NCBI GenBank assembly: GCA_947167015.1
Contig: CAMVGM010000022.1
Span: forward strand, 1 to 33,072
DNA from: an uncultured Bacteroidales bacterium
Lineage (GTDB): Bacteria > Bacteroidota > Bacteroidia > Bacteroidales > UBA932
Direction: 5' to 3'
Length of the DNA stretch: 33,072 bases
In this document: one piece after another, positions 24,477 through 31,198 of the stretch
How positions within the stretch are numbered: the first letter of the stretch is position 1
How the letters are laid out: every line of letters begins with the position of its first letter
Notes under the pieces: generated by a model
Database searches by the model: none
The model's input: the letters and a program-made list of their open reading frames with translations, nothing else
What the model was told of the DNA's origin: nothing
Program-made: the position numbers and the translations under genes

Positions 24477-25372
24477 CAGAAGCAGTCCTTCAGGACGCTG
24501 ATGACGTTGTCGCTGCGTCCCATCGTGTAGAAATGGATTTCTTCCACGCCGTGCGCGAGCAGGTCGCGGCACTGCGCCTTGCACCACTCCGTGCCGATCT
24601 CGTAGGCGGCGTCCGGGAGGGCGGCGAGTTCGGCGGTCAGTTCCACCGGGATGTCGATGGAGAAACTCTCGGGCAGCAGGTCCACCTGGCGGGCCGACGA
24701 GAGCGGCTTGATGCCGGGGACGATGGGCACGGTGATGCCGGCCGCGCGGCAGCGGGCTACGAAGTCGTAGAAGGCGGCGTTGTCGAAGAACACCTGGGTG
24801 ATGATCTGGTCGGCGCCGGCATCGACCTTCCGCTTGAGGTATTGGATGTCGGTCTCGGGGTTGGGAGACTCGAAATGCTTCTCCGGGTAGCCGCCTACGC
24901 CCAGCGTGAACAGGCGCTGCCCGCCGTTCGCGGCTTCGAAACGCCGGATGGCGGCGACCAGTTCGTCGGCGTGCGCATAGCCGTCCGGCTCGGGCGTGAA
25001 GCGTTTTTCGCCCGGGAGGGCGTCGCCCCGCAGCACCAGGATGTTGCGTATGCCCATGAACTTGAAGTCCTGCAGCTGAGATTCGATGAGGTCGGCGCTG
25101 GCGCCTCCGCAGATCAGGTGCGGCACCACTTCCACGTCGGGGAAGGCGGCCTGGACGGCGGCGCACACGGCCGGCTGGCTGATGCGCTTGCGCAGCAGGT
25201 GGCGCGAGAAACTGCCGTCCGCCTCGGGGCGGAACTCGTATTCGTCGCGGTGGCAGGTGACGTTGATATAGCGCGGCCCGAACTCCATCAGCGGGCGTAT
25301 GCTGCCCAGGAGTTCGGATTTGGTGATGCCTTTCAGGGGCGGAACGATTTCGATCGAAGGAAACGGCTTCAT
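24476..25372 (-). CDS. metF: 5,10-methylenetetrahydrofolate reductase
   Basis: Predicted 298 residues, normal length. The FAD enzyme reduces methylene-tetrahydrofolate to 5-methyltetrahydrofolate, the methyl donor for MetH. Family signatures: SIEIVPP near the start with the catalytic Glu, the NVTCHRDEY segment, LVLRGDALPGE with the Asp that contacts FAD, and DQIITQVFFDNAAFYDF. Start ATG at 25372. Next gene metH overlaps it by 1 nt, so the enzyme making the methyl donor and the one using it are made together. A box TATCTTTA (25402-25395) lies 22 nt upstream. Confidence 0.96.
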   Translation of the reverse strand: MKPFPSIEIVPPLKGITKSELLGSIRPLMEFGPRYINVTCHRDEYEFRPEADGSFSRHLLRKRISQPAVCAAVQAAFPDVEVVPHLICGGASADLIESQLQDFKFMGIRNILVLRGDALPGEKRFTPEPDGYAHADELVAAIRRFEAANGGQRLFTLGVGGYPEKHFESPNPETDIQYLKRKVDAGADQIITQVFFDNAAFYDFVARCRAAGITVPIVPGIKPLSSARQVDLLPESFSIDIPVELTAELAALPDAAYEIGTEWCKAQCRDLLAHGVEEIHFYTMGRSDNVISVLKDCF

Positions 25373-25427
25373 CCGGCAATAACTACTTACCCGGTAAAGA
25401 TAGTGTTTTTTTTCTTACCTTTGGCAT
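25373..25427. promoter_or_regulatory. Divergent promoters for metF-metH and cysE
   Basis: Plus: TACCTTTG at 25416-25423, a full match, ends 4 nt before the cysE ATG. Minus: TATCTTTA at 25402-25395, one mismatch, for metF. An imperfect palindrome TTACC-C-GGTAA (25387-25397) overlaps the metF box edge and could bind a regulator. A T-run (25405-25413) lies between the boxes. Confidence 0.55.
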
Positions 25428-26150
25428 ATGGAAGAACTGCTGAAGGAACTGATCGCGCTGATGCGGCGTACCGTCTTCCCCGAGTATCTGGGGCAGGAGG
25501 ACCGCGCGCTGGACCTGCTGCGCATCCGCGGCGTCGTCCGCAAGATCGCGGACGAAGGGTGCGCCGAGGCCTTTCTGGAGCGCATCCCGGAGGTCGCCCG
25601 CCTGCTGCACACCGACGTGGAAGCCATCGCGGACAACGACCCCGCCGTGGAGGACCGCACGGAAATCGTGCTCTGCTACCCAGGCATCAAGGTGATGCTC
25701 CATTACCGCACCGCGCATGAACTGCTGCGGCTCGGCGTGCCCGTAGCGCCGCGCATCCTGACGGAGATGGCGCACTCCGCCACCGGCATCGACATCCATC
25801 CGGGCGCGAAGATCGGCGAATATTTCGCCATCGACCACGGCACCGGCATCGTCGTGGGCGCCACGACCGTCATCGGGAACCACGTGATGCTTTACCAAGG
25901 CGTGACCCTCGGCGCCAAGAACTTCAAATACGACCCCGACGGCCGTCCGCTGGACGTTCCGCGCCATCCGGTGCTGGAGGACAACGTGACCGTCTATGCG
26001 AATACGACCATCCTCGGGCGCGTGACCATCGGCCACGACACCGTGATCGGCGGCAACGTCTGGCTTACCCACGACGTCCCGCCCCGCTCGCGCATCCTCC
26101 AGACCCGTGCAGTCGAGCAGCCGCTGTTCACCGACGGCGCCGGCATCTGA
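25428..26150 (+). CDS. cysE: Serine O-acetyltransferase
   Basis: Predicted 240 residues. It makes O-acetylserine from serine and acetyl-CoA, the first step to cysteine; CysK encoded about 3 kb downstream uses the product. An N-terminal helical domain (about 1-110) is followed by a left-handed beta-helix of hexapeptide repeats (IDIHPGAKIGEYFAIDHGTGIVVGATTVIG...), with the catalytic His137 in DHGTG. RHPVLEDNVTVYANTTILG continues the coil. The C-terminal tail ends in Ile, as in enzymes that bind CysK through a terminal Ile, so a cysteine synthase complex is possible. Promoter box 4 nt upstream of the ATG. Confidence 0.95.
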   Translation: MEELLKELIALMRRTVFPEYLGQEDRALDLLRIRGVVRKIADEGCAEAFLERIPEVARLLHTDVEAIADNDPAVEDRTEIVLCYPGIKVMLHYRTAHELLRLGVPVAPRILTEMAHSATGIDIHPGAKIGEYFAIDHGTGIVVGATTVIGNHVMLYQGVTLGAKNFKYDPDGRPLDVPRHPVLEDNVTVYANTTILGRVTIGHDTVIGGNVWLTHDVPPRSRILQTRAVEQPLFTDGAGI

Positions 26151-26155
26151 CCGTC

Positions 26156-26821
26156 ATGAGCTATTCCCTGCATAACGAGGACATCTCGTTCTTCTATACC
26201 TTTGGCCGCCCTTTGAAAGTGTGCGGCGAGGGAAAGGTCTGCGAAGAGGACCTGGACGTATCGTATGATGCGGGCAAGGGCCGTTCCTGGGCGGAAGAAT
26301 ACGACGGCCTGGAGTTCGAGAAGGGGATCACCGAAGTGGGTCCCGGTTTCCTGGATGCCTTCCGCGGGCTGAAGTATCTCGTCCTTCCTTATACCCTCAA
26401 GTCCATCGGCGTGACGCCGGCGCTGAAAGCGCTGCTGCAGGAACGGAATGTGCTCGTCCGGGGCTGGTATGGTAGCTTCGGCGAGCGTTTCGCGCAGGAA
26501 AACGGCCTCCGTTTCCGCCAGGCGGACATCTTTGTGGGCGCAGTGCCCGGGAGGGAATACCATTCCGGCACCAGTCTGGAATTCCGCTTCGACGAAGAAG
26601 AGAAGCCCTATTGTTTCTTTGATGAGGGCAGCCAGGGCTGGGCGGCAAGCAACAGCGGCGGCGGCACCCGCAAGCAGGCGCTGGAGGAGGACTTTTTCGT
26701 GGGACAGACCGTGGAGAGCCTGGCGGAATGCCTGCCGTATTTCCGGAACGTCATCCTGGAGAACGAAGACGTCAGATATTTCTTGGAGACCTTCAACCGG
26801 CGCTGCGGGAACTTGCGTTGA
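26156..26821 (+). CDS. Leucine-rich-repeat-like (BspA-type) protein
   Basis: Predicted 221 residues, starting 5 nt after the cysE stop. No signal peptide. The central part (LEFEKGITEVGPGFLDAFRGLKYLVLPYTLKSIGVTPAL) has the spacing of BspA-like LRR_5 repeats (I..ig..aF.g...L..v.lP.sl..Ig), with probably two to three turns. The rest is acidic and unfamiliar. BspA-type repeats usually serve protein contacts, often outside the cell, but this copy seems cytosolic. Co-transcription with cysE is likely; a functional link to cysteine synthesis is not evident. It ends 2 nt from the convergent regulator gene. Confidence 0.75.
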   Translation: MSYSLHNEDISFFYTFGRPLKVCGEGKVCEEDLDVSYDAGKGRSWAEEYDGLEFEKGITEVGPGFLDAFRGLKYLVLPYTLKSIGVTPALKALLQERNVLVRGWYGSFGERFAQENGLRFRQADIFVGAVPGREYHSGTSLEFRFDEEEKPYCFFDEGSQGWAASNSGGGTRKQALEEDFFVGQTVESLAECLPYFRNVILENEDVRYFLETFNRRCGNLR

Positions 26822-26823
26822 TG

Positions 26824-27288
26824 CTAGCGCACCGGGACGGCGTGGGTGTTCTTGACCTCGCCCATCACGAAGGAACTGTTCAGGCCGCCGATGCAGTCGA
26901 GTTCGCCCAAGATGCGCAGCACGAACTGCTGGTACTCCTTCATGCTGGACACATAGACTTTCAGCAGGAAGTCGTAATCGCCTGATATATTGTAACATTC
27001 CCCGACTTCGTCCATCGTCTGCACGGCGTCCATCAGGCGCCGGGCGTTCTCGAAGGTGTGCTGTTTCATCTTGATGTAGCAGAAGGCGATGAAGGAGCAG
27101 TCCAGCTTCTCCGCATCCAGCACGGCTACGTATCCTTTGATGTAGCCCTGGTCCTGCAGGCGCTTGATGCGCTCGTACACGGGCGTGGGTGACAGGTGTA
27201 CGCGCGCGGCTACCTGTTTGTTGGTCAGCGAGGCGTCTGCCTGCAGGATGCGCAGGATGGCGATGTCGGTTGCGTCAAGTCCGCTCAT
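26824..27288 (-). CDS. Lrp/AsnC family transcriptional regulator
   Basis: Predicted 154 residues. An N-terminal winged helix-turn-helix (about 4-50, DIAILRILQADASLTNKQVAARVHLSPTPVYERIKRL) is followed by the RAM ligand domain (about 65-145, CSFIAFCYIKMKQHTFENARRLMDAV... NISGDYDFLLKVYV). Members form dimers to hexadecamers and bind an amino acid. It is divergent from metY-cysK, so control of sulfur amino-acid genes and of itself is likely. The gap between holds an inverted repeat that could be its site. A degenerate promoter box (AACCTTTTG on the minus strand, ending at 27293) lies 4 nt before the start. Confidence 0.94.
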   Translation of the reverse strand: MSGLDATDIAILRILQADASLTNKQVAARVHLSPTPVYERIKRLQDQGYIKGYVAVLDAEKLDCSFIAFCYIKMKQHTFENARRLMDAVQTMDEVGECYNISGDYDFLLKVYVSSMKEYQQFVLRILGELDCIGGLNSSFVMGEVKNTHAVPVR

Positions 27289-27334
27289 GGTGCAAAAGGT
27301 TTTTATTCTGTTCTGTCCCGATTATTCCGGTTGT

Positions 27335-27384
27335 TTTGGATAAATCGGATAAATTACTGCGTAAATATAGTATAATTATCCAAA
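27335..27384. promoter_or_regulatory. Candidate operator: inverted and direct repeats between lrp and metY
   Basis: TTTGGATAA (27335-27343) is the exact reverse complement of TTATCCAAA (27376-27384); centres are 41 bp apart, about four helical turns, so the sites lie on one face. A direct repeat GGATAAAT occurs at 27338-27345 and 27347-27354. Lrp-type proteins bind such spaced AT-rich sites and wrap DNA. The palindrome ends 12 bp before the proposed -33 box of metY. Confidence 0.5.
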
Positions 27385-27396
27385 CTTTTGCAAGTC

Positions 27397-27428
27397 TTTG
27401 GAAATTATCTCTATTGCTCCGACCTTTG
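27397..27428 (+). promoter_or_regulatory. Probable metY promoter
   Basis: TTTG at 27397-27400 and GACCTTTG at 27421-27428 with a 20-bp spacer match the Bacteroides pattern TTTG-N19-21-TAnnTTTG except at the first base of the second box (G for T). Transcription would start near 27433 and give a leader of about 150 nt. Confidence 0.45.
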
Positions 27429-27459
27429 CCATGGACTTCGGTTCAATTGACATGTTATT

Positions 27460-27549
27460 GCTGCAAGCGGCAAGTGCCCGCGGAAGAGCATTTCCGCAGC
27501 GAAGCGAGGACGCTTTTCTGCTCTTCAGCGGGCAGCTTGCCGGTGCAGC
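27460..27549 (+). ncRNA. Highly structured metY 5' leader, possible regulatory RNA
   Basis: This 90-nt segment folds as a long rod. Bases 27460-27465 pair with 27544-27549, 27468-27474 with 27536-27542, 27475-27481 with 27528-27534, and 27483-27490 with 27519-27526: 28 base pairs with few defects. A separate AAGCG-AGGA-CGCTT hairpin is at 27502-27515. The upper part can instead form CGGAA/TTCCG (27481-27496) and GCAG/CTGC around the AAGCG hairpin (27497-27521), giving a three-way junction. No U-run follows, so it is not a simple terminator. No known riboswitch core was recognised. Confidence 0.55.
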
Positions 27550-27581
27550 ACACAAAAGATACAAATTAAAATACAAAGGAT

Positions 27582-28865
27582 ATGAGCAAGCAGAACTATC
27601 ACGTAGAAACCCTGGCCCTGCACGTCGGTCAGGAAACCCCGGACCCGGCATCTGACGCCCGCGCCGTCCCCATCTACCAGACGACATCCTACGTCTTCCG
27701 CAACAGCCAGCACGCCGCTGACCGCTTCGGCCTGCGCGACCCCGGCAACATCTACGGCCGCCTGACCAACTCCACCCAGGCCGTCTTCGAAGAGCGCGTA
27801 GCCGCGCTGGAAGGCGGCGTGGCAGGCCTCGCCGTCGCTTCCGGCGCCGCGGCCATCACCTACGCCCTCCAGAACGTCCTGCAGCAAGGCGACCACATCA
27901 TCGCGGCCGACAACCTCTACGGCGGCAGCTACAACCTCATCACCCACACCCTCACCACGCAGGGCATCGAGAACACCATCCTGAACGTCAACGACTTGCA
28001 GGCGCTCGAAGCCGCCATCCGGCCCAACACCAAGGTCATCTACGCCGAGACCTTCGGCAACCCCAACTCCGACGTGGCCGACTTCGAAGGCATCGCGGCG
28101 GTCGCCCACCGGCACCACATCGTGTTCATCGTGGACAATACCTTCGCGCCCATCGTCATCCGGCCGCTGGAGCACGGCGCCGACATCGTGGTCCATTCCG
28201 CGACCAAGTTCATCGGCGGACACGGCAGCTCGCTGGGCGGCGTGATCGTGGACGGCGGCAAGTTCGACTGGAAGGCGAACGCCGACAAGTACCCCACGCT
28301 CGCGAAACCCGATCCCAGCTACCACGGCGCCGTCTTCGCCGACGTGGCCGGTCCCGCCGCCTTCGTGACCCGCATCCGCGCCGTCATCCTGCGTGACACG
28401 GGCGCGGCCATCAGCCCCTTCAACGCGTGGATCCTCCTCCAGGGCGTGGAATCCTTGCCGCTGCGCATCGAACGCCACACGCAGAACGCCCTCAAGGTCG
28501 TGGAATACCTCTCCAGGCACCCCAAGGTGGCGAAGGTCAACCATCCGGCCCGGCCGGACCACCCCGACCACGCGCTGTACCGGCGTTACTTCCCGGACGG
28601 GGCGGGCTCCATCTTCACCTTCGAGATCAAGGGCACGCAGGAAGACGCATGGAAGTTCATCGACTCGCTGAAGATCTTCTCGCTGCTGGCCAACGTGGCC
28701 GACGTCAAGAGCCTGGTCATCCACCCGTACACCACCACGCACTCCCAGCTGAGCCCGGAAGAGCTGGCCGAACAGCACATTACGCCCACGACCATCCGCC
28801 TTTCCATCGGTGTGGAGCACATCGACGACATCCTCGCCGACCTGGAACAGGCCTTCGCGGCTTAG
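27582..28865 (+). CDS. metY: O-acetylhomoserine sulfhydrylase
   Basis: Predicted 427 residues, a PLP enzyme that makes homocysteine from O-acetylhomoserine and sulfide (or methionine with methanethiol). Signatures: ETPDPASDARAVPIYQTTSYVF near the start, YGRLTNSTQAVFE, and the PLP lysine Lys209 in HSATKFIGGHG. The length of about 427 residues, with the longer KANADKYPTL-type insertion after it, fits MetY rather than the shorter cystathionine gamma-synthase MetB. It follows a structured leader and a possible Lrp operator. cysK follows 27 nt downstream. The homoserine acetyltransferase is not in the window. Confidence 0.95.
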   Translation: MSKQNYHVETLALHVGQETPDPASDARAVPIYQTTSYVFRNSQHAADRFGLRDPGNIYGRLTNSTQAVFEERVAALEGGVAGLAVASGAAAITYALQNVLQQGDHIIAADNLYGGSYNLITHTLTTQGIENTILNVNDLQALEAAIRPNTKVIYAETFGNPNSDVADFEGIAAVAHRHHIVFIVDNTFAPIVIRPLEHGADIVVHSATKFIGGHGSSLGGVIVDGGKFDWKANADKYPTLAKPDPSYHGAVFADVAGPAAFVTRIRAVILRDTGAAISPFNAWILLQGVESLPLRIERHTQNALKVVEYLSRHPKVAKVNHPARPDHPDHALYRRYFPDGAGSIFTFEIKGTQEDAWKFIDSLKIFSLLANVADVKSLVIHPYTTTHSQLSPEELAEQHITPTTIRLSIGVEHIDDILADLEQAFAA

Positions 28866-28877
28866 AGAAAAAATGAT

Positions 28878-28885
28878 TATCTTTA
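28878..28885 (+). promoter_or_regulatory. Possible internal promoter box for cysK
   Basis: TATCTTTA lies 7 nt before the cysK ATG, one mismatch to TAnnTTTG and the same variant as the metF box. It may let cysK be expressed independently of metY. Confidence 0.35.
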
Positions 28886-28892
28886 CATCGTT

Positions 28893-29810
28893 ATGTATTA
28901 CCGGAAGTTAACCGACCTCATCGGGAACACCCCGCTCCTGGAGGTCTCCGGCCTGGAAGGCCAGGTCGCGCGCATCGCGCTCAAACTCGAACTTTTCAAT
29001 CCCGGCGGCAGCGTCAAGGACCGCATCGCCCTTGCGATGATCGAAGACGCCGAGCAGCAAGGCATCCTGAAGCCCGGCGCCACCATCATAGAACCCACCA
29101 GCGGCAATACCGGCATCGGCCTGGCCTGGGTGGCCCGTTCCAAGGGCTACCAGACCCTCCTTACGATGCCCGACACGATGAGCGTCGAGCGCCGCAACCT
29201 GCTCAAGGCCTTCGGCGCGCAGATCGTGCTCACGCCCGGCGCGGAAGGGATGAAGGGCGCCATCGCCAAGGCGGAAGAAATCCGCGCGAACACGCCCGGC
29301 GCCGTGATCCTGGGGCAGTTCACCAACCCCGCGAACCCGGCCGCCCACACCCGCACCACGGGCGAGGAAATCTGGCGCGACACCGAAGGCGCGGTGGACA
29401 TCTTCGTGGCCGGCATCGGCACCGGCGGTACGCTCAGCGGCTCCGGACGCGCCCTGAAGGCCCACAAGCCGGAGGTGGAGATCGTGGGCGTGGAGCCAGC
29501 CAGTTCCGCCGTCATCACCACCGGCGTGCCCGGCAAGCACAAGATCCAGGGCATCGGCGCGGGATTCGTGCCGCAGACCCTCCTGCAGGAATATGTGGAC
29601 AGGGTGCAGACGGTCACCGACGACGACGCTTTCGCGGGCGCCCGCCTGCTCGCTGACCGCCTCGGTCTGCTGGTGGGCATCTCTTCTGGTGCGGCTTTCA
29701 GCGCCGCATACGCCCTCGCCCGGAAAGCGGAAAACAAAGACAAGCTCATCGTGGCCCTGCTGCCGGATACCGGCGAGCGTTACCTCTCCACGCCGCTCTT
29801 CGAACGCTGA
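28893..29810 (+). CDS. cysK: Cysteine synthase A (O-acetylserine sulfhydrylase)
   Basis: Predicted 305 residues, normal length. A PLP enzyme that makes cysteine from O-acetylserine (product of CysE) and sulfide. The PLP lysine is Lys42 in NPGGSVKDR, and the phosphate and substrate loop is PTSGNTGIGLAW (from 69). GIGTGGTLSGSGR and VGISSGAA near the end complete the family pattern. The tail LLPDTGERYLSTPLF is typical of CysK. Probably part of the metY transcript but with its own weak promoter box. Confidence 0.96.
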   Translation: MYYRKLTDLIGNTPLLEVSGLEGQVARIALKLELFNPGGSVKDRIALAMIEDAEQQGILKPGATIIEPTSGNTGIGLAWVARSKGYQTLLTMPDTMSVERRNLLKAFGAQIVLTPGAEGMKGAIAKAEEIRANTPGAVILGQFTNPANPAAHTRTTGEEIWRDTEGAVDIFVAGIGTGGTLSGSGRALKAHKPEVEIVGVEPASSAVITTGVPGKHKIQGIGAGFVPQTLLQEYVDRVQTVTDDDAFAGARLLADRLGLLVGISSGAAFSAAYALARKAENKDKLIVALLPDTGERYLSTPLFER

Positions 29811-29833
29811 CCAACCAGTCCTTAACCATATCG

Positions 29834-31099
29834 ATGCGCAGATTCATCCTCATCGCCTGCCTGTTGCTGACGGCCCTGACGGCCTGGTCGCAAGGCGTAC
29901 CGCCCCTCGAGCAGCTCCGCGACGACCCGCTCAAGGCATACGGAAACGACTATCCCTACCTGTTCCCGACAACGGAACTGACGCGCGCGCCGCGGGGATA
30001 CAAACCCTTCTATATCAGCCATTACGCCCGGCACGGTTCCCGTTACTACTGGAACGATACGCTCTACAAGCAACTGGATACCCTATTGGCCGTGGCGCAC
30101 GACAGGCACTTGCTGACGGCACAGGGAGAAGCCTTCTATGAACGCTTCCTCGCCGCGAAGGATGAATTGATGACCGGGATCAGTGAACTGACCCAGCTGG
30201 GCTGGGACCAGCACCAGCGCATCGCCCGGACGATGTACGGGCGTTTCCCGGAAGTATTTCGCAAGGGTGGAAACATCCTTGCGATTTCTTCGCTTTCGGG
30301 GCGCTGCGTCCTCAGCATGTCCGCTTTCTGCCAGGAACTCGTGCAGTGCAATCCGAAACTCGAGATCCGCGAACAGTCTTCCCGCTTCACGCTGGACGGC
30401 GTGGTGCCCGATGACGACCAGAACCCGCGGAAACGCGATTTCCCGAAGGCCACGCCGCGTTACGAGCAGCACCGCGACCGTTTCATGAGCGACGATTCCC
30501 TGCGAGACGAGATCCTCCGGCGCGTATTCACCGGGACGGAGGGCCTTCCGGGCAACCCCGCCCGCATCGCCGGCAACCTGATCAACCTCTATACCTCCCT
30601 GCCGAACATCGGCCACGAGGGAATGATGGACGGCATCATCACCGACCAGGAGATCGTGGACCGCTGGGAAGCCTCCAACCTGGGATCCTACTCCTGGGTG
30701 TTTTCGAAGCAGTATGAGATGATTCCCATCCTGGAAGACATCATCCGGAAGGCCGATGCCGCCATCGACGGCAGCGGCGGCAAGGTGGCGGACCTGCGTT
30801 TCGGCCACGACAGCTGCATCGGCCCGCTGACCGTCCTGATGGGCATCAACGGGGCGGACTGTGACCCGGAGGACCCCTATGCCGTGAAAGACTGCTACCA
30901 GAACTGGGAGACCTGCAAGGCGGCGAACATCCAGCTGGTCTTCTACCGCGGCCGGAAAGCCGGCGAGGACATCCTGGTCAAATGCCTGCTCAACGGATTC
31001 GAGGCCACGCTGCCGATCGCGACGGACAACTTCCCCTACTACCGCTGGCGGGATGTGCGCGACTTCTACCTCGCCCGCTGCGCGGCCGGCAGCCGTTAG
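29834..31099 (+). CDS. Secreted histidine phosphatase (histidine acid phosphatase/phytase clade)
   Basis: Predicted 421 residues. A signal peptide ([21 protein letters not shown]) sends it to the periplasm or surface. The catalytic motif is [13 protein letters not shown] (RHGSR at 66-70, phosphorylated His67) and the second half has [12 protein letters not shown] (His325-Asp326), the HD proton donor of clade-2 histidine phosphatases, which include acid phosphatases and MINPP-like phytases of Bacteroides. A CxC/aromatic-rich middle is of unknown role. It starts 23 nt after cysK, so it may be co-transcribed, but there is no evident pathway link. Ends before the hairpin terminator at 31107-31163. 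Confidence 0.9.
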   Translation: MRRFILIACLLLTALTAWSQGVPPLEQLRDDPLKAYGNDYPYLFPTTELTRAPRGYKPFYISHYARHGSRYYWNDTLYKQLDTLLAVAHDRHLLTAQGEAFYERFLAAKDELMTGISELTQLGWDQHQRIARTMYGRFPEVFRKGGNILAISSLSGRCVLSMSAFCQELVQCNPKLEIREQSSRFTLDGVVPDDDQNPRKRDFPKATPRYEQHRDRFMSDDSLRDEILRRVFTGTEGLPGNPARIAGNLINLYTSLPNIGHEGMMDGIITDQEIVDRWEASNLGSYSWVFSKQYEMIPILEDIIRKADAAIDGSGGKVADLRFGHDSCIGPLTVLMGINGADCDPEDPYAVKDCYQNWETCKAANIQLVFYRGRKAGEDILVKCLLNGFEATLPIATDNFPYYRWRDVRDFYLARCAAGSR

Positions 31100-31106
31100 A
31101 AGCTCC

Positions 31107-31163
31107 CGGGACCGATTTCCCGTAAAAATGATGCGACCCCTCACGCTGCCGTGGGGGGTCGCA
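31107..31163. terminator. Two-hairpin bidirectional terminator, repeat-like (copy B)
   Basis: First hairpin: CGGGA (31107-31111) with TCCCG (31118-31122). Second: TGCGACCCC (31132-31140) with GGGGTCGCA (31155-31163), continued by CACG/CGTG and a CTGC tetraloop, about 14 bp with one wobble. The second stem is the same as in copy A (11377-11412), at an identical 32-nt distance from the stop codon. It separates the phosphatase gene from the convergent rpoC. Confidence 0.75.
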
Positions 31164-31198
31164 CTGGTAAAGGCCGAAATCAGGGCCTGTCTTGAAGG

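Noticed and set aside
20673..24530. 1285-codon plus-strand open frame opposite metH
   Set aside because: Low-complexity Gly/Ala/Arg/His composition without recognisable domains; the minus strand encodes full-length MetH.
24477..25379. Apparent N-terminal extension of MetH across metF
   Set aside because: Arg/Pro-rich shadow in another frame of metF. The MetH family start ([21 protein letters not shown]) is at 24476 and overlaps the metF stop.
27371..27376. TATAAT in the lrp-metY gap as a sigma-70 promoter
   Set aside because: Bacteroidota use TAnnTTTG with a -33 TTTG, and a better-placed match to that pattern is at 27397-27428.
27433..27581. SAM or cobalamin riboswitch upstream of metY
   Set aside because: I could not find the conserved core of SAM-I, SAM-II or a B12 box. 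The structure is reported as an uncharacterised leader instead.
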